A DNA stretch of 64,000 nt, from NCBI GenBank assembly GCA_036677805.1, contig JAVBVS010000004.1:62001-126000 (forward strand). Reading direction: 5' to 3'. Each line of letters opens with the position of its first letter. The stretch's first letter is position 1. A program made the translations under genes and the position numbers. Source of the DNA: SIG78 sp036677805 (GTDB lineage Bacteria > Verrucomicrobiota > Lentisphaeria > Victivallales > Victivallaceae). The notes below the pieces were generated by a model. It saw only the letters and a list, made by a program, of their open reading frames with translations, was not told where the DNA came from and ran no database searches. Shown here one piece after another: positions 52,804 to 62,961 of the stretch.

Positions 52804-52927
52804 TCCAATCAAAAAAACCGTTATGACACAAAATTCATGATTTTTCCCCGCCATGCTGTTTCATTTGTCATTTTCTTCTTTTTCCCGGATCGACCGGTCA
52901 GCATTTTCCCCCTCCGGATGGCCGTGA

Positions 52928-53917
52928 TCAATCCATGCGGCGCACGCTTTCGCGTTCGACGATTTTGGGCGGCAGCAGCAGGCTCTCCGGCTTTCGGCCC
53001 GTGCCGATCCAGGCGAGCAGCCGCCGGGCGGCTTCCGACCCCTGTTCGCCCCGGCTTTGCCACACCGACGTCAGCCGGGGGGTGACCAGGGCGCCGATTT
53101 CCTGGCCGTTGACTCCCAGCACTGATATATGGTCCGGCACCCGGATGCCCATGCTGCGCGCGGTCAGCATGAATTGAATGGCTTCTTCGTCGCCGAAGTA
53201 GAAGATGGCCGACGGCCATTCCTTCAACCTGCGCAATTCCGCCAGCACTGCCGGGGCGTCCGTATGGTGGGCTGCAATGCAGTACAATACCTGTTCCGGA
53301 TCGAGTCCGGCCTCGGCCACCGCCGTCAGCGCGCCCTCGTAACGCGATCTGCTCGGATGGCGGAAGAAGGCAATTCGGCGATGTCCGAGGCCCAGCAGAT
53401 AACGCATTCCGATGCGGCCGACCTCGGTGGCGGGAACCTGGACGGTGGGAAAGTGTCCATATGCTTCCGAGGCCACCCAGATTCCCGGCAGCCGGGAAAA
53501 AAAGTCATTGACCAGGGCATTGCATCCCGGCATCCCCCCGGGATGGCAGATGACGCCGTCGACTTGTTTCTGGAGCAGAATGCCGCAGCGTTCCGCGAGT
53601 TCGGTTTCGTCTTTGAAGGTACAGAGCAGCATATTGTATTTGTGCTCCGCGAGCACCTCTTCAATGCCCTGCAATATCTCCGGCATGAACGAATAGTTCA
53701 CCCCCGAAACCAGTACTCCGATCAGAAGACTTTTGCCGCTCTTCAAACCCCGCGCCGTATTGTTCGGCCGGTAGTCAAGCCGCTCCGCCGCGCGCAGAAT
53801 CCGCTCCCGCGTCTCCGGGCCGACCTTGTGCAGTCCGGTCCCGTTGAGCACGTAGCTTACGGTGCTGACGCCCACCCCCGCGGCGGCGGCGACATCCCTG
53901 AGCGTGGCCGCGCGCAT
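52928..53917 (-). CDS. LacI-family transcriptional regulator
   Basis: 329 residues. The N-terminal HTH is AATLRDVAAAAGVGVSTVSYVLNG (residues 3-26, shown in full only by position beyond 20); the hinge-like ARGLKSGKS and a periplasmic-binding-like sugar domain follow (GVLVSG, GVNGQEIGALVTPRLTSV). The effector should be a small sugar or nucleoside-like molecule. It begins 4 bases after ilvN and is the last gene of the lpxA-side minus run. No sugar-use genes are adjacent. Confidence 0.92.
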   Translation of the reverse strand: MRAATLRDVAAAAGVGVSTVSYVLNGTGLHKVGPETRERILRAAERLDYRPNNTARGLKSGKSLLIGVLVSGVNYSFMPEILQGIEEVLAEHKYNMLLCTFKDETELAERCGILLQKQVDGVICHPGGMPGCNALVNDFFSRLPGIWVASEAYGHFPTVQVPATEVGRIGMRYLLGLGHRRIAFFRHPSRSRYEGALTAVAEAGLDPEQVLYCIAAHHTDAPAVLAELRRLKEWPSAIFYFGDEEAIQFMLTARSMGIRVPDHISVLGVNGQEIGALVTPRLTSVWQSRGEQGSEAARRLLAWIGTGRKPESLLLPPKIVERESVRRMD

Positions 53918-53921
53918 GACT

Positions 53922-54422
53922 TCAGTCCGCGTTCTGCGCCCGGGCGATGGCCACCCGGCCGGACCGCGCCATGTCGATGATGCCGATATCGCGCACCATA
54001 TTCATGAAGTTGTCGATCTGGCTGGCCCGCCCGGAAATTTCGACGCCGAGTTCATAGGGCCCGACGGTCACGAATTTGCCGTTGAAAATCTCGACCAGCT
54101 GGATCACCTGCGCCTTCTTTTCCGGCGTGTCGGCGGCCAGCTTGAAAAGCGCCAGTTCGCGTTCGACGAAACTTTCACTGCTGAGACGGTCGACTTTGAT
54201 CACCTCGACCAGCTTGTTGAGTTGCTTTTCGATCTGTTCGATCACGGCGTCGTCGCCGCGGGTCACGATGATCATGCGCGACACCGCCGGATCGTTGGTG
54301 GCATTGACTGTCAGCGAGGCGATGTTGTAGCCGCGGCCGCTGAACAGCCCGGCGATCCGCGCCAGCACCCCGAATTTGTTTTCCACCAGCACCGAAAAGG
54401 TGTAATTTTTGGCTTCACTCAT
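53922..54422 (-). CDS. ilvN: Acetolactate synthase small (regulatory) subunit
   Basis: Regulatory ACT-domain subunit of acetolactate synthase, first step of branched-chain amino-acid synthesis. 166 residues. The ACT start is SVLVENKFGVLARIAGLFSG (residues ~8-27), then YNIASLTVN; the C-terminal ACT-like half starts near LVEIFNGKFV. ATG 54422 has GGAGAAA 7 bases upstream; the in-frame ATG 54452 has no such site. The catalytic partner ilvB is not beside it; gpmI lies 60 bases upstream and the LacI gene 4 bases downstream. Confidence 0.94.
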   Translation of the reverse strand: MSEAKNYTFSVLVENKFGVLARIAGLFSGRGYNIASLTVNATNDPAVSRMIIVTRGDDAVIEQIEKQLNKLVEVIKVDRLSSESFVERELALFKLAADTPEKKAQVIQLVEIFNGKFVTVGPYELGVEISGRASQIDNFMNMVRDIGIIDMARSGRVAIARAQNAD

Positions 54423-54481
54423 GAATTGTTTCTCCTCAATCTTCGGCGCCATGGCGCCGCCGGATGACCGCTTCCGGAAGT

Positions 54482-56134
<1,653 letters not shown>

Positions 56135-56240
56135 GATTTCCTTTCCACCCTTTCGGGCGGGCTCGGGAACGGCTTTGCCGGCGGCGCATATTGCGCCCCG
56201 TTTTCCCGTCCGGCGGGGCGATCCCGGAGACCCGACTGAG

Positions 56241-56268
56241 ATGATATTGAAAAATTGCGAATGATCAA
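56241..56268 (-). promoter_or_regulatory. Probable promoter of gpmI
   Basis: On the minus strand TTGATC (56268-56263) and TATCAT (56246-56241) with a 16-base spacer, about 107 bases before the gpmI start codon, in a 162-base gap after lpxA. Confidence 0.45.
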
Positions 56269-56296
56269 TGGGACTGAAATCGGCATTGGCACGAGG

Positions 56297-57097
56297 TCAG
56301 TCGCGATGTCCCGCGACCCGGGGTCCGATTACGCCGCGGGGAGAGTTCTCGCAGAATTCGATGAATTCCAGAACTTCCGGCAGCGGTTCGATTTCGGCCT
56401 TGATTTTGGCCAGGGCGCTGGTGATGCCGAGATTTTCATGATAGAAAATCTTGAATACGTTCTTCAGCGCGCGGATGGTTTTCTCATCGAATCCGGCGCG
56501 CTTGAGGCCGATCAGGTTGATCATCTTGCAGCCGCCGTTGCGGCCTTCGGCCATCATGAAGGGCGGAATGTCCTTGGAGTAAGACGAACCGCCGGAGACG
56601 ATCGCCAGCCGCCCGACCCGGCAGAACTGATGCAGTCCCGACAAGCCCGAAAACAGCACGTTGTCGCCGAGTTCGCAATAGCCCGCGATGGCGCCGCTGT
56701 TGACCATGATCACGTGGTTGCCGACTTTGCAGTTGTGCGCGACATGGGTGTGGTTCATGAACAGGCAGTCGGAGCCGATCACGGTGGTGGTGTCGGGCTT
56801 GGTGCCGGTGTGGACCGTGACCCCTTCGCGGAAGAGGTTGCGGTCGCCGATTTTGAGATAGGTTTTGGCGCCGGCCTGGGTGCCGTAATCCTGCGCTTCC
56901 AGCCCGAGCGCGGCGAAGGGATAGACGACATTGCCGCTGCCGAGGGTGGTGTAGCCGTTGAGGTGGCACTGGGCGATCAGCCGGGTGCCGGGGCCGAGTT
57001 CGACGTGTTCGCCGACATAACACATCGGACCGATTTCAACGTCTTCGGCAATCCGGGCGCCGGGGGCGACGATTGCGGTGGGGTGGATCTTGGCCAT
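56297..57097 (-). CDS. lpxA: UDP-N-acetylglucosamine O-acyltransferase
   Basis: First step of lipid A synthesis: transfers a 3-hydroxyacyl chain from ACP to UDP-GlcNAc. 266 residues of left-handed beta-helix hexapeptides. The catalytic His is in NHTHVAHNCKVG (H121). The C-terminal helical part starts near GLKRAGFDEKTIRALK. ATG 57097 has AAGGAGAGA 7 bases upstream. Its presence shows an LPS-bearing outer membrane. lpxD, fabZ and lpxB are not adjacent. Confidence 0.93.
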   Translation of the reverse strand: MAKIHPTAIVAPGARIAEDVEIGPMCYVGEHVELGPGTRLIAQCHLNGYTTLGSGNVVYPFAALGLEAQDYGTQAGAKTYLKIGDRNLFREGVTVHTGTKPDTTTVIGSDCLFMNHTHVAHNCKVGNHVIMVNSGAIAGYCELGDNVLFSGLSGLHQFCRVGRLAIVSGGSSYSKDIPPFMMAEGRNGGCKMINLIGLKRAGFDEKTIRALKNVFKIFYHENLGITSALAKIKAEIEPLPEVLEFIEFCENSPRGVIGPRVAGHRD

Positions 57098-57245
57098 GAC
57101 AGAATCTCTCCTTGTGCGCCCCGGCGGAAACGCCGTTCGCCGAAGCCTGTTCCGGGAGGCGCGCTCCGGCATCGTCCGCGGCCGGCGGCGCCCGTTCCCG
57201 CAGGCGGGGCGGTGTTGTGAAAAAAACTTACCGATACATCAGCGT

Positions 57246-57273
57246 AATATATCGCCAAAACCGGTAAAATCAA
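57246..57273 (-). promoter_or_regulatory. Promoter of lpxA
   Basis: On the minus strand TTGATT (57273-57268) and TATATT (57251-57246) with a 16-base spacer, about 150 bases before the start codon. Confidence 0.5.
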
Positions 57274-57284
57274 TCGAAATGCGT

Positions 57285-57312
57285 TTGAAAGTAGCCTTTA
57301 ATGCTGTATTTT
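57285..57312 (+). promoter_or_regulatory. Promoter of the M42 peptidase gene
   Basis: TTGAAA (57285-57290) and TATTTT (57307-57312) with a 16-base spacer, 93 bases before ATG 57406. Confidence 0.55.
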
Positions 57313-57405
57313 ATAAAGACATGGACCGCAATTCCGGCAAAGCCGGGGCGACGGCGGGCGCGATCAAGGCATTTCGACTTTTACATAACCGGCAAAGGGG
57401 AAGAT

Positions 57406-58479
57406 ATGGCTGATAAAACCTGCATGAAATTTTTTGAGGCCTTGCTGGCCACCAATGGGCCTTCGGGCTTCGAAGAGGAAACCGCCGGCGTTTTCCGCGC
57501 CTATCTTCAGGGATTTTGCGACCGGGTCGAAACCGACGTGCTCGGCAACACCATCGGCGCGCTGAATCCCGAGGCCGAGTTCCGGGTGATGCTTTCCGGG
57601 CATTACGACGAAATCGGCTTCCAGGTGGTCTACATCAACGACGAAGGCTTGATCTACTTCCGGCCCAACGGCGGCATCGACAAGCTCAATGTGCCCGCTT
57701 CCGAGGTGGAGATCCGGACCGCCTCCGGCATCGTCCCCGGAGTGATCGGCAAAAAGCCGATCCATCTGCTGAAGGCTTCCGAGCGCGACACGCCGCCCGA
57801 TCTGTCCGATCTCTGGATCGATATCGGAGCGGAAAATCGGGCCGAGGCCGAAAAACTGGTCGCCGTCGGCGATCCGATCGCGCTGCGGCGCAATGTCAGG
57901 ATGCTCGGCGCGAATCGCATCATGTCCAAGGGGCTCGACGACCGGGTCGGCGCGCTGGTGGTGGCGGAAACGCTGCGCGCGCTTTCCAGACGCAAACTTC
58001 ACGTCGGGGTTTACGGCGTGGGTTCGGTGCAGGAAGAGCTGGGGTTGCGCGGCGCCACCACCAGCTGCTTCGCCATTGATCCGACGGTCGGCTTTGCCAT
58101 CGATGTCGGTTTCGCCACCGACATTCCGGACGTTCCGAAAAAAATGCTGGGCGACATCCGCCTCGGCGCCGGTCCCGAACTGAACCGCAGCGCCGACAAC
58201 AATCCGGTCCTGGGGCGCATGATCCGGGAAGTTGCCGCCCGGCATAAAATCAAATACCAGGAGTCGGCCGCCCACCGCGCCTCGGGCGGCACCGACACCG
58301 CGATCATGCAGCTGACCCGTTCCGGCGTGGCTACGGCGCTGGTGAGCATTCCGAACCGCTATATGCATTCGCCGGTCGAAATCTGCGACATGCGCGATGT
58401 CGACGGGGCGGTGAAACTGCTGACCGAAACCATTGCCGGTCTGACCGGGAAGGAAAAATTCCGGCCCGGAATCGACTGA
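57406..58479 (+). CDS. M42 family metallopeptidase (glutamyl aminopeptidase-like)
   Basis: Cytoplasmic dinuclear-zinc aminopeptidase of the PepA/FrvX/YsdC type, usually a large self-assembling shell that trims peptides. 357 residues. Metal ligands: His in MLSGHYDEIGF, Asp in GLDDRVGALV, Glu pair in GSVQEELGLRG, Asp in AIDVGFATD, and His in PNRYMHSPVE. ATG 57406 has GGGGAAG 2 bases upstream; the frame is open further upstream without a better site. Single-gene unit with promoter and terminator. Confidence 0.92.
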   Translation: MADKTCMKFFEALLATNGPSGFEEETAGVFRAYLQGFCDRVETDVLGNTIGALNPEAEFRVMLSGHYDEIGFQVVYINDEGLIYFRPNGGIDKLNVPASEVEIRTASGIVPGVIGKKPIHLLKASERDTPPDLSDLWIDIGAENRAEAEKLVAVGDPIALRRNVRMLGANRIMSKGLDDRVGALVVAETLRALSRRKLHVGVYGVGSVQEELGLRGATTSCFAIDPTVGFAIDVGFATDIPDVPKKMLGDIRLGAGPELNRSADNNPVLGRMIREVAARHKIKYQESAAHRASGGTDTAIMQLTRSGVATALVSIPNRYMHSPVEICDMRDVDGAVKLLTETIAGLTGKEKFRPGID

Positions 58480-58504
58480 GTCCGGTTGCGGGTGGCTGAA
58501 AAAG

Positions 58505-58525
58505 GCGCCGGGACGGCGTTTTTTT
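58505..58525 (+). terminator. Intrinsic terminator of the M42 peptidase gene
   Basis: A short stem CGCCG-GGA-CGGCG (58506-58518), extended by a G-U pair, followed directly by T7 (58519-58525). Confidence 0.7.
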
Positions 58526-58549
58526 GGCGAAAAACTTTACAATCTTGTG

Positions 58550-58578
58550 TTGCAAATATGGTCAATGGGGTTTATATT
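58550..58578 (+). promoter_or_regulatory. Promoter of the FHA gene
   Basis: TTGCAA (58550-58555) and TATATT (58573-58578) with a 17-base spacer, 65 bases before ATG 58644. Confidence 0.6.
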
Positions 58579-58643
58579 CTTCAGTTGACGTGATTTGAGC
58601 GCGGCTCCGAATGGATCGGAACCTGGGATGGAGGTATCATAAG

Positions 58644-59183
58644 ATGGCGGAATTTCCCAAACTGGTGGTGTTGTCGGAAAAGTTCCGGGGAATGGTATTT
58701 GAGCTCAGCAAGGATCTGATGAGCGCCGGACGCAACGAACAGCGCGAGATCTGTATCAAGGACGGCAGCGTAAGCTCCCATCATTGCGATTTCATTCACA
58801 ACGCGGACGGCTATTTCGTCAGCGATCACGACAGTACCAACGGGACGCGGCTGAACAATGTGCCGCTGGCCCCGGGTGTGGTGACGCCGCTCAAGAATTC
58901 CGACCTGCTGCAGCTGGGCAGCGTCGAGGTGATGTTCGACTTCGACGACGGTTCGGCTCCGGTGGTGTCGCGCACCGAAACCGGAATCGATCTGACTTCG
59001 ACCGAGATGGGCCTCTCCACGGTCAAGGATTTTGCCAATTTGTCGCCGTTCGCCACCAACGACGGCAAGAATGAGGAACGCACCCGCAAATTCATTCTGA
59101 TCGGCGGCGTCGCCGTCGGCGCGATCATCCTCGGTCTGGTGATCTGGTTTGTGGTCAAGCTGTTTACCAGTCTGTCGGTTTGA
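58644..59183 (+). CDS. FHA-domain protein with C-terminal membrane anchor
   Basis: 179 residues. Residues ~8-100 form a forkhead-associated domain that reads phosphothreonine: SAGRNEQREICI, GSVSSHHCDFI and DHDSTNGTRLNNVPL carry the conserved GR, SxxH and NG. A linker precedes a single C-terminal helix (FILIGGVAVGAIILGLVIWFV). ATG 58644 has GGAGG 10 bases upstream. It is tail-anchored with the FHA in the cytoplasm. ftsH follows on the same strand; no Ser/Thr kinase is in the window, so its partner is unknown. Confidence 0.88.
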   Translation: MAEFPKLVVLSEKFRGMVFELSKDLMSAGRNEQREICIKDGSVSSHHCDFIHNADGYFVSDHDSTNGTRLNNVPLAPGVVTPLKNSDLLQLGSVEVMFDFDDGSAPVVSRTETGIDLTSTEMGLSTVKDFANLSPFATNDGKNEERTRKFILIGGVAVGAIILGLVIWFVVKLFTSLSV

Positions 59184-59349
59184 ATGGCCGCGTTGCGGCG
59201 CCGGAGGCGGTATCCGGGCGGCGAAGGTCGCGGTTCGGATGAAGTTTTTGGAAAAACCTTCCGCGTTCCGTCCGGATGGACCGGATGGTGGATGCGGAGG
59301 GTTTTTTATACGAATGGGAACGGTCATTTTTCGGGAGAACGTTTTTTTT

Positions 59350-61392
59350 ATGGATTCGAATGACAAGCAGCCGGCCAAGGGGCCGGAAAAATCGCCGGTT
59401 CCCGGCCTCGGCAACGGACGGCTGCCGGGCGGCAAGGCGCCGGTGGCGCTGGTCTTCTGGCTGTTGATTCTGGGCGGCTTCATGCTGCTCTTCTGGTGGA
59501 ACAAATCCGGCGCGGGCGAGGTGTCCAAGTGGGACCAGAGCCGCTTCGAGCAACGGTTGAACGCGGGCGAAGTGGCCACGGCCAAGGTGACGCCGGAAAC
59601 CGATTCGGTGCTCTATATCGAAGGCGAATACAAGCTGTCGCCCGAGGAGCTTGAGGCGGCCCGGCTGAAGAGTGAAAACCCCTCGCCGCTGGGCAAATTC
59701 AAAACCCGGGTCATCAAAAGCGCCAGCCTCGATCAGGCGCTGCAGCGGACCAAGGTTTCGATCATCCAGAAGGACAACTGGTTCACCGGGCTGATCACGT
59801 TGATCCTGCCGGTGCTGATCATCGCGGCGGTGATTTACGTCCTGTTTTCGCGGCAGATCAAGATGGCCAACCGCAATGCCATGCAGTTCGGCAAGTCGCG
59901 GGCGCGGATGGTTTCGCCCGATGAGCTCAATGTGCGCTTCAGCGACGTGGCCGGGGCCGACGAGGCCAAGGAAGAAGTTCAGGAAATCGTCGAATACCTT
60001 AAGGACCCGCTCAAATTCAAGCTGCTTGGCGGCAAGATTCCGCGCGGCTGCCTGCTGGTCGGGCCTCCGGGGACGGGCAAGACGATGCTGGCCAAGGCGG
60101 TGGCGTGCGAGGCCAAGGTGCCATTTTTCTCGATTTCGGGTTCGGACTTCGTGGAAATGTTCGTCGGGGTCGGCGCCAGCCGGGTGCGCGACATGTTCGA
60201 TCATGCCCGCCGCAACAGCCCCTGCCTGATTTTCATCGATGAAATCGACGCCGTAGGGCGCTCCCGCTTCTCGGGACTGGGCGGCGGCCACGACGAGCGC
60301 GAACAGACTTTGAACGCCATGCTGGTCGAAATGGACGGGCTGGAAAATCGTTCCGATGTGATCGTGCTGGCGGCCACCAACCGGCCCGACGTGCTCGATC
60401 CGGCGCTGCTCCGGCCGGGCCGGTTCGACCGCCAGGTGGTGCTTGATCTGCCCGATATCCGCGGGCGGCGGCAGATTCTCGCGGTGCACAGCAAAAATAT
60501 CCGGCTCAACGCCGAAGTCGATCTCGACGTGGTGGCGCAGTCGACGCCGGGATTCAGCGGCGCCGATCTGGCCAATCTGTGCAATGAGGCGGCGCTGCTG
60601 GCGGCGCGCGAAAACCGCGACAGCATTCTCCAGAGCGACATGGAGGAGGCGCGCGACAAGGTCTGCTTCGGCCGCGAACGCCGCAGCCGCCGGATCACCG
60701 ACCGCGAACGCCGCCTGACGGCGTATCACGAAGCGGGGCACGCGCTGGTGGGGCTGTATTGCGAACACGCCGAGCCGTTGCATAAGGTGACGATCATTCC
60801 GCGCGGCCAGGCCTATCTCGGCGCGACGTTCTCGATGCCGAAGGAAGATGTCTATACCAAAAGCAAGCTGGAACTGTTCGACCAGATGACCATGAGTCTG
60901 GGCGGCCGCGTGGCCGAGGAGCAGGTGATCGGCGACATCACCACCGGCGCCGCGCAGGATATCGAAGTGGTCAGCCGCCTGGCGCGGATGATGGTCTGCG
61001 TCTACGGGATGAACGACAAGATCGGCCCGATCAAATACGGCGACTTTCGCGAACATGTGCATATCCGGTTCGATGCGCCGCCGGTGCATGATTCCAGCGA
61101 GGAGACTGCGCGGGAAATCGACGTCGAGGTCAGAAATCTGGTCTATACGGCGCTCGACCGGGCCCGCAAACTGTTGACTGCCCACCGCGATGAGTTGGAA
61201 AAGCTGGCGCAGGCGCTGTTGGAACGCGAAACCCTGAGTGCCGTCGAAGTCAATGTCTTGCTCGGGCGCAAGCCCGCCGTCGAGGCCGGCGCGGCGGAAA
61301 ACCCGGCGTCAGGCGCACCCGTCGTGAAGGAACCCATCGCGCCGGAAATCCCGCCCGCTCCGGAAACTTCGACGCCGGTGACGGGAGAATAG
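59350..61392 (+). CDS. ftsH: ATP-dependent zinc metalloprotease FtsH
   Basis: Membrane AAA+ protease for quality control. 680 residues. Two helices (~32-50 and ~148-167) flank a periplasmic segment; Walker A is GPPGTGKT at 238-245, Walker B LIFIDEIDAVG, SRH ATNRPDVLDPALLRPGRFDR, and the zinc motif HEAGH at 460-464. A Pro-rich tail ends it. ATG 59350 has GGGAGAA 10 bases upstream; longer in-frame starts are not credible. Confidence 0.95.
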   Translation: MDSNDKQPAKGPEKSPVPGLGNGRLPGGKAPVALVFWLLILGGFMLLFWWNKSGAGEVSKWDQSRFEQRLNAGEVATAKVTPETDSVLYIEGEYKLSPEELEAARLKSENPSPLGKFKTRVIKSASLDQALQRTKVSIIQKDNWFTGLITLILPVLIIAAVIYVLFSRQIKMANRNAMQFGKSRARMVSPDELNVRFSDVAGADEAKEEVQEIVEYLKDPLKFKLLGGKIPRGCLLVGPPGTGKTMLAKAVACEAKVPFFSISGSDFVEMFVGVGASRVRDMFDHARRNSPCLIFIDEIDAVGRSRFSGLGGGHDEREQTLNAMLVEMDGLENRSDVIVLAATNRPDVLDPALLRPGRFDRQVVLDLPDIRGRRQILAVHSKNIRLNAEVDLDVVAQSTPGFSGADLANLCNEAALLAARENRDSILQSDMEEARDKVCFGRERRSRRITDRERRLTAYHEAGHALVGLYCEHAEPLHKVTIIPRGQAYLGATFSMPKEDVYTKSKLELFDQMTMSLGGRVAEEQVIGDITTGAAQDIEVVSRLARMMVCVYGMNDKIGPIKYGDFREHVHIRFDAPPVHDSSEETAREIDVEVRNLVYTALDRARKLLTAHRDELEKLAQALLERETLSAVEVNVLLGRKPAVEAGAAENPASGAPVVKEPIAPEIPPAPETSTPVTGE

Positions 61393-61398
61393 CCGGCG

Positions 61399-61719
61399 AT
61401 GGCGGCGGCAACCGGCTCCGGTGACGGGCTTGTTCCCTGCGGCGGCGGTTGCCGGTTGCGCTGTCACATCCAGCCGCGCGCCTCGCGCAATGCGGTGGTG
61501 CAGTGGCATGACGGCGCGTTGAAGATCGCGCTGACCGCGCCGCCGGTCGATGGCGCCGCCAATGCCGCGCTGATCGCTTTCCTGGCCGACTTTTTCCATG
61601 TGCCGAAGGGGACGGTGAAAATCGTCTCCGGCCTCGCCGGCCGCCGCAAGACCGTCGAATTGACGGCGGTAACGGCGGAAGCCGTCTGCGGAGTGATTGA
61701 CAAAGTTATACTGCCTTAA
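61399..61719 (+). CDS. DUF167 (YggU) family protein
   Basis: 106 residues. The alpha-beta family marks are PRASRNAVV, APPVDGAANAALIAFLA and VKIVSGLAGRRKTVEL. Function unknown in all members. It starts 6 bases after ftsH and is followed by the ApgM-like gene. Confidence 0.88.
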   Translation: MAAATGSGDGLVPCGGGCRLRCHIQPRASRNAVVQWHDGALKIALTAPPVDGAANAALIAFLADFFHVPKGTVKIVSGLAGRRKTVELTAVTAEAVCGVIDKVILP

Positions 61720-61737
61720 CCTATCAAGAGTTTGAAG

Positions 61738-62961
61738 ATGAGTAAAGCTGTAATTTTTCTGGCCGACGGCATGGCCGATCTGCCGATTGCCGAACTCGGT
61801 GGCAAGACGCCGCTGGAATTTGCGGAAACGCCCGCCATGGACGCCATCGCCCGCGAAGGCGCCAGCGGCACTTTTTTCACCTTGCCGGACGGGCTGCCCA
61901 CTTCCTCCGACGTGGCCAATATGTCGGTGCTGGGCTTTTATCCCGAAAAGAATTATCCCGGCCGCGGTCCCATTGAAGCCGTGAGCCAGGGAATCGAACT
62001 CGGGCCGGACGACATCGCCTGGCGCTGCAATCTGGTTACGGTGTCGCCGGAAGGCATTCTGCTCGACTATTCGGCGGGCCATCTCGATGAGGTCAAGGCC
62101 CGGACGCTGATGACCGATTTGGAGCGTCATTTCGGGTCGGACAAGGCGACCTTCCACCCCGGCGTGAGCTATCGCAATCTGCTGGTGCTTCATGGCCGGG
62201 GGTTTTCGGACAAGGTCGACTATCACAAGCCCGATTCCTCGCAGGGCATCGCGGTTTCGGAGTTGCGGCTGACTCCGGCCGATGCGAGCCCGGAAGCGCG
62301 CCATACGGTGGAATTTCTGGAAGAACTGGCCGGGCGGACCGACGAATTTCTGTGCCGCCATCCGCTGAATGCCGCCGCCGCCAGTCCCGCCAATGCGATC
62401 TGGCCGTGGAGCCCGGGACGCAAGCCCGCGCTGGCCTCTTTCGCCGAACGCTATGTCGGCAAACGCGGCGCCATCGTCAGCGCGGTCGACGTGGTCAAGG
62501 GCATCGGCCGGGCCGCCGGCATGACGGTGCTCGACGTGCCGGGCGCCACCGGCTTCATCGACACCAACTATGCCGGCAAGGTCGCCGCGGCGCTGAAGGC
62601 GCTGGCGGATCACGATCTGGTCTACGTTCATGTCGAGGCGATCGACGAATGTTCGCACATGGGCGATCTGGAGCTCAAGCTCCGGGCGATCCGGGATTTC
62701 GACGCCAAGATCGTCGCGCCGATCCGTGCGGCGCTGGCCGGGCAGGATGTGAATTATGCGATCCTGCCCGATCATCCGGTGCCGCTGGCGTTGCGCAAGC
62801 ATACCGCCACGCCGGTGCCGCTGGCGGTATGCGGCCGCTGCGTGAAACCGGATGCGGTTCAGACCTATGGCGAAGCGGCGGCGCTGCGGGGCGGCCTCGG
62901 CGCGCTGAAAGGCGATGCCCTGGTCAAACTGCTGCTCGGACTGCAGGAGAAGAGAAAATGA
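61738..62961 (+). CDS. ApgM-like phosphoglycerate mutase / possible homoserine kinase analogue
   Basis: 407 residues of the archaeal-type cofactor-independent mutase family, an alkaline-phosphatase-fold enzyme. Landmarks: VIFLADGMADLPI, GLPTSSDVANMSVLGF (nucleophile Ser), VSAVDVVKGIGRAAG, VHVEAIDECSHMGD, and ILPDHPVP. Since gpmI is present at 54482, glycolytic mutase activity is already supplied; bacterial members of this family have been proposed to act as homoserine kinase. ATG 61738 is preferred over TTG 61732. It overlaps the exonuclease by ATGA. Confidence 0.85.
   Translation: MSKAVIFLADGMADLPIAELGGKTPLEFAETPAMDAIAREGASGTFFTLPDGLPTSSDVANMSVLGFYPEKNYPGRGPIEAVSQGIELGPDDIAWRCNLVTVSPEGILLDYSAGHLDEVKARTLMTDLERHFGSDKATFHPGVSYRNLLVLHGRGFSDKVDYHKPDSSQGIAVSELRLTPADASPEARHTVEFLEELAGRTDEFLCRHPLNAAAASPANAIWPWSPGRKPALASFAERYVGKRGAIVSAVDVVKGIGRAAGMTVLDVPGATGFIDTNYAGKVAAALKALADHDLVYVHVEAIDECSHMGDLELKLRAIRDFDAKIVAPIRAALAGQDVNYAILPDHPVPLALRKHTATPVPLAVCGRCVKPDAVQTYGEAAALRGGLGALKGDALVKLLLGLQEKRK

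Larger units (their letters stand above)
57098..57405. other. Divergent intergenic region lpxA / M42 peptidase
   Basis: 308 bases. The half near lpxA is GC-rich leader with AAGGAGAGA. Two divergent promoters lie in the AT-rich centre (57246-57273 minus, 57285-57312 plus), 11 bases apart. The right ~90 bases are the leader of the peptidase gene. No credible gene is present. Confidence 0.6.

Noticed and set aside
59164..61185. 673-codon open frame antisense to ftsH (similar ones at 893-2221, 25268-27070, 35677-37743 and 45292-47586)
   Set aside because: All lie opposite strong genes; codon bias of the real gene removes stops from the antisense frame. No motif, no ribosome site.
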